From the NCBI RefSeq assembly GCF_001597725.1, contig NZ_LUTR01000006.1, forward strand, positions 1 through 64,000: DNA of 64,000 bases. The letters are read 5' to 3'. Position 1 is the stretch's first letter. Every line of letters starts with the position of its first letter. Both the position numbers and the translations under genes were made by a program. This document shows positions 61,421-64,000 of this stretch, in pieces. The stretch is from Neptuniibacter marinus (GTDB lineage: Bacteria; Pseudomonadota; Gammaproteobacteria; Pseudomonadales; Balneatricaceae). The notes below the pieces were generated by a model, which saw only the letters and a list, made by a program, of their open reading frames with translations, was not told the DNA's origin and did not search any database.

Positions 61421-62356
61421 CTAGGCTAACTCTTCTTCCTCTACTGGAGGAGTGGTAGCTGCCTCTAGATCATCCCACAGCTGTTGATTAGCCTTTCTAA
61501 GCTCCTCTATTTCTAGCTCAAGTACTTGTTTACTGGCCTCTAGAGTCTTTACTTCTGACTGGGTCCTATCAAGGTCGTATAGAAAGTTGTTACCACCAAC
61601 AGCTTTTAAGGCAGCTTTTTTGATTTCAACAACATCGTCATTGCTTAGTTTTTTTTCCAGCCGCTTGTCATACACTTTTCTCTGCCCATTGTAATACCGA
61701 AGTGGGAAAAGCCTGTGCCCAGAAACTAGAGTTATACTGGCTGCTTTGGCAAAGCAGACAGGTTCTGAGAACGCAACTAGATCTCCTGGAAGGCTATTGA
61801 TTTCCACTACCGTGTTCGAATCTTTGGCTTTAGATTTTGTGCTTAACGGTACTACTAATGCAGGGTCTTGTTTGCTTGATAGTATGACTACCATTCTTCT
61901 CTTAACCATTTCGAATGGAAGAGGTGAATTGAAATCTTTTATGACCTTTGATCTATTTAATGAGTGGTTTACTTCTTGGTCAAAATATCCAAAGTCGCAC
62001 TCAGCAATTCTGCCCCTTATCAACTTTGAGCCGTTGGAACCATGTCGTTCTGATATGGATTCTGTGGAATATGTGACAGGTTCTAGAAAGACTTTGCATA
62101 GCGTTTTGGTAGTAGACTGATTTGTTATGTCTATTGAAACAACTTTCCAAGATTCAGCGCTCTCACTAGTAAACTTTTTCCTGATGAAAATATTCTTATC
62201 AGTAGGGTCGTGAGGCAATTTTATGGTGTCTGAATTGCTAACGATTTCTTTGCTTAGTCTTTTGGAATTAACATTGTTTATGTACTCCGTTACAAATATC
62301 GGCATGCTTTTCCTTACCATTGTGCTGAGGCTTAATTTCTTAGATATTAACTGCAT
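61421..62356 (-). CDS. PemK/MazF-like protein with long N- and C-terminal extensions
   Basis: 311 residues. A MazF/PemK-like barrel spans about 113-255 ('RGRIAECDFGYF', 'MVKRRMVVILSSKQ', 'LVVPLSTK', 'AFSEPVCFAKAASITLVSG', 'DDVVEIKKAALKAVG'). Before it are about 112 extra residues; after it come a coiled coil (about 262-297) and an acidic end. MazF toxins cut RNA and pair with a small antitoxin; none is found next to it. Start uncertain: ATG 62356 or ATG 62320, neither with a clear binding site. Last gene before the right att site. Confidence 0.75.
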   Translation of the reverse strand: MQLISKKLSLSTMVRKSMPIFVTEYINNVNSKRLSKEIVSNSDTIKLPHDPTDKNIFIRKKFTSESAESWKVVSIDITNQSTTKTLCKVFLEPVTYSTESISERHGSNGSKLIRGRIAECDFGYFDQEVNHSLNRSKVIKDFNSPLPFEMVKRRMVVILSSKQDPALVVPLSTKSKAKDSNTVVEINSLPGDLVAFSEPVCFAKAASITLVSGHRLFPLRYYNGQRKVYDKRLEKKLSNDDVVEIKKAALKAVGGNNFLYDLDRTQSEVKTLEASKQVLELEIEELRKANQQLWDDLEAATTPPVEEEELA

Positions 62357-62559
62357 ATATTACAGCACAGTTGATCTATTTCTATCTCTGTATTCTGTAG
62401 ACGAATGTAACCCTAGAGTAACCCAGAGAAAGAGTTAGTTTAGCTTAAGGAGAGGTGTCTGATCTGAGAGGGAGCTGTAAGCTATAGGGTTACTGCTTTT
62501 GTAACCCTATGTTTTAGTATTAATGCGGTTTTTTTCTGTAATGTGCTGATTTTAAAGAG
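62357..62559. other. Right-end noncoding region with GTAACCCTA arm-like sites
   Basis: No gene. GTAACCCTA occurs at 62407-62415 and 62501-62509 and inverted at 62485-62493. The last two form a 10-bp hairpin (62484-62510). The first is followed by 'gagtaacccagagaa', close to the sequence after the single left-end copy at 49390. These are candidate integrase or excisionase arm sites. Confidence 0.55.
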
Positions 62560-62610
62560 AAAATGGTGGGCCTAGCAGGACTCGAACCTGCGACCGATCG
62601 ATTATGAGTC
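62560..62610 (-). repeat. Right attachment repeat
   Basis: Identical over 51 nt to 49221-49271. It supplies the 3' half of the intact tRNA-Ile2, so the element carries a replacement 3' half, as is usual for tRNA-targeting integrases. The crossover core is the shared GATTATGAGTC (62600-62610). Confidence 0.93.
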
Positions 62611-62640
62611 GAGCGCTCTAACCAACTGAGCTATAGGCCC
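62564..62640 (-). tRNA. tRNA-Ile2 (anticodon CAU), CCA encoded
   Basis: 77 nt on the minus strand: acceptor GGGCCTA...TAGGCCC plus ACCA, D arm GCTC/GAGC, anticodon loop CTCATAA, T arm GCAGG/CCTGC with TTCGAGT. The CAU anticodon within 'CGACTCATAATCG' and the 'GGTCGC' variable/T region match tRNA-Ile2, whose C34 is changed to lysidine by TilS, better than elongator tRNA-Met. The anticodon stem has a C-U mismatch at 27-43. The 3' half comes from the mobile element. Confidence 0.92.
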
Positions 62641-62667
62641 ATTTTCACTTTTTTCTGTAGCCCTATT

Positions 62668-62708
62668 GATTATGAGTCGAGCGCTCTAACCAACTGAGCT
62701 ATAGGCCC
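62668..62708 (-). pseudogene. Orphan 5' half of tRNA-Ile2 plus core
   Basis: 41 nt identical to 62600-62640: the core GATTATGAGTC and the complete 5' half of the tRNA. The 27 nt before it do not form a tRNA 3' half. The sequence to its right is probably the original upstream flank with the native promoter, so this fragment is transcribed ahead of the intact tRNA. Confidence 0.85.
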
Positions 62709-62782
62709 TCAGATGCAAGAATTCTCTTGCGAAACCAATACGATATTTATCAAAACTGAGTTTGTATCGTTCGGTTTGAGGT

Positions 62783-62832
62783 TCTCCTAAAAGGAGAGGG
62801 CGCCAATAATACCTAGTCAGAATCATTGGCGC
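62783..62832 (-). terminator. Possible rpoD terminator (two hairpins)
   Basis: Downstream of rpoD on the minus strand are an 8-bp inverted repeat (gcgccaat 62800-62807, attggcgc 62825-62832) and a compact 6-bp hairpin (tctcct 62783-62788, aggaga 62792-62797). Neither has a clear T-run. Confidence 0.35.
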
Positions 62833-62856
62833 AATAGTTTGATTTAAAAGAATTTA

Positions 62857-64000
62857 CTACTCGTCAATAAAGCCGCGTAGATGTTCTGAACGGCTTGGAT
62901 GACGAAGCTTACGAAGTGCTTTGGCTTCGATCTGACGAATACGTTCACGGGTTACATCAAACTGTTTACCAACCTCTTCAAGGGTGTGATCGGTATTCAT
63001 CTCAATGCCGAAACGCATGCGCAGTACTTTAGATTCACGTACAGTAAGTCCAGCAAGTACTTCGCGGGTTGCTTCACGTAGCCCTTCGCCAGTTGCGGAG
63101 TCTACAGGTGAAGAGATGGTGATATCTTCAATGAAATCACCTAGGCTTGAGTCTTCGTCGTCACCGATCGGTGTTTCCATTGAGATTGGCTCTTTAGCAA
63201 TCTTCAATACTTTGCGTACTTTATCTTCAGGCATCTCCATGCGTTCTGCGAGTTCTTCAGGTGTCGCTTCACGACCCATCTCTTGTAGCATCTGGCGGGA
63301 AATACGGTTCAGTTTATTGATCGTTTCGATCATATGAACTGGAATACGAATAGTACGCGCTTGGTCGGCAATCGATCGCGTAATCGCCTGACGAATCCAC
63401 CAAGTCGCATAGGTTGAGAACTTATAACCGCGGCGATATTCAAATTTATCAACTGCTTTCATAAGACCGATGTTACCTTCTTGAATGAGATCCAAGAACT
63501 GTAAGCCACGGTTGGTGTATTTTTTGGCGATGGAGATTACAAGACGAAGGTTAGCTTCAACCATCTCTTTTTTCGCGCGGCGAGCACGTGCTTCGCCAAT
63601 AGACATAGCGCGGTTGATCTCTTTGATCTCGGTTAAACTAATACCTGTTTCGTTTTCAGTTTGAATCAGTTTGCGTTGCGCGCGTTTAAGTTCAATCAAG
63701 TTTGTTTTGATTGCACGTGCATAGTCATTTGATGACTCAATAACAGAGGTGAACCATTCAGGGTTCGTTTCGTTACCTGGGAATTCTTTTATAAACATTT
63801 TACGCGGCATTTTTGCGCGCTGTGTACAGATGCGCATAATGATGCGTTCTTGTCGGCGTACATTTTCTATTGTGGAGCGTACTCTATCAACAAGGGCTTC
63901 ATAGTATCGAGGCGATAGCTTGATAGGTGAAAAGACTTCACCTAATGCGTCTTGCGCTTTACGGTACTCTTTAGTGCCACGACCATGTTTTTCTACTACA
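62857..64000 (-). CDS. rpoD: RNA polymerase sigma-70 factor RpoD (N-terminal part outside window)
   Basis: About 380 C-terminal residues, open through the right edge. Region 2 ('[20 protein letters not shown]', '[20 protein letters not shown]', '[13 protein letters not shown]'), region 3 ('[14 protein letters not shown]') and region 4 ('[20 protein letters not shown]', '[17 protein letters not shown]') are intact. It is the primary sigma factor, directing transcription of housekeeping genes. An ATG inside (at 63837) is not the start; the frame continues upstream with family-typical sequence. Confidence 0.97.
   Translation of the reverse strand, partial: VVEKHGRGTKEYRKAQDALGEVFSPIKLSPRYYEALVDRVRSTIENVRRQERIIMRICTQRAKMPRKMFIKEFPGNETNPEWFTSVIESSNDYARAIKTNLIELKRAQRKLIQTENETGISLTEIKEINRAMSIGEARARRAKKEMVEANLRLVISIAKKYTNRGLQFLDLIQEGNIGLMKAVDKFEYRRGYKFSTYATWWIRQAITRSIADQARTIRIPVHMIETINKLNRISRQMLQEMGREATPEELAERMEMPEDKVRKVLKIAKEPISMETPIGDDEDSSLGDFIEDITISSPVDSATGEGLREATREVLAGLTVRESKVLRMRFGIEMNTDHTLEEVGKQFDVTRERIRQIEAKALRKLRHPSRSEHLRGFIDE

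Larger units (their letters stand above)
49261..62610. mobile_element. Integrated mobile element in tRNA-Ile2(CAU), about 13.3 kb
   Basis: Bounded by the core GATTATGAGTC at both ends (49261-49271 and 62600-62610) within a 51-nt direct repeat. It encodes a tyrosine recombinase just inside the left end, a partial IncP-like transfer set, a methyltransferase-based candidate defence operon, a RepA initiator with iterons, AlpA and a MazF-like protein. The right end restores a full tRNA. No relaxase, coupling protein, VirB4 or VirB11 homologue is present, so it is not self-transmissible as it stands. Confidence 0.88.

Noticed and set aside
62564-62640. Elongator tRNA-Met as an alternative identity
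   Set aside because: Anticodon stem, variable loop and T stem match tRNA-Ile2 (CAU) better than elongator Met.

Overview
The window is a chromosomal segment from a gammaproteobacterium, most likely a marine member of the Oceanospirillales (Neptunomonas/Amphritea-like). The basis is gene content and order (flagellar/CheW genes next to a System I ccm operon, zipA-ligA, mnmC, rpoD next to a CAU-anticodon tRNA) and moderate-to-low G+C. The genus is inference.

1-16.6 kb, core genes. The end of a CheW-like gene and a DUF2802 gene meet a convergent fliK-like/flhB-like pair. Then comes a complete cytochrome c maturation operon ccmABCDEFGHI, including a 59-residue ccmD at 5559-5738. zipA and ligA follow, then a lipoprotein gene, yheU, a DUF4126 membrane protein and a convergent CBS-domain gene. 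Perfect hexanucleotide arrays encoding Pro-Glu repeats occur in both the CheW-like gene and zipA.

16.6-42.2 kb. mnmC is followed by a surface polysaccharide (O-antigen or capsule) locus. The left part and a gene near 36 kb make UDP-2,3-diacetamido-2,3-dideoxy-mannuronate (tviB-type dehydrogenase, wbpB, wbpD, wbpE, wbpI). Next are an epimerase/aminotransferase/AsnB-type amidotransferase trio, a PglD-like acetyltransferase, an unusual trio (unknown protein, KAS III, acyl carrier protein), five glycosyltransferases, a Wzx flippase, and the closing set of C4-reductase/epimerase, PglC-type phosphoglycosyl transferase and WbpM-type 4,6-dehydratase. Two glycan genes are broken remnants. No Wzy polymerase is present.

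42.2-49.0 kb, redox/iron module. A QseBC-like two-component system is divergent from a ferric-reductase-like flavohaem protein, a PepSY protein, a DUF2271 protein and a PepSY-flavodoxin-reductase fusion. Three copies of an 18-bp direct-repeat motif sit at the same spacing from candidate -10 boxes in front of these genes.

49.2-62.6 kb, an integrated mobile element of about 13.3 kb. It is inserted in a tRNA-Ile2(CAU) gene with the 11-bp anticodon-loop core GATTATGAGTC and a 51-bp direct repeat at its ends. It carries a tyrosine recombinase; a partial IncP-type transfer set (TrbJ, a TrbK-position protein, TrbL, TraJ-like); a broken antitoxin gene; a MerR-like regulator/N6-adenine methyltransferase/PD-(D/E)XK-like protein operon; a RepA-type initiator; AlpA; an unknown divergent protein; an iteron array; and a MazF/PemK-like protein with extra N- and C-terminal segments. 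No relaxase or other conjugation genes are present, so it looks like a mobilizable or decaying element.

62.56-64 kb. The reconstituted tRNA-Ile2, a further 5' half-tRNA remnant, and the 3' part of rpoD, which runs off the right edge.
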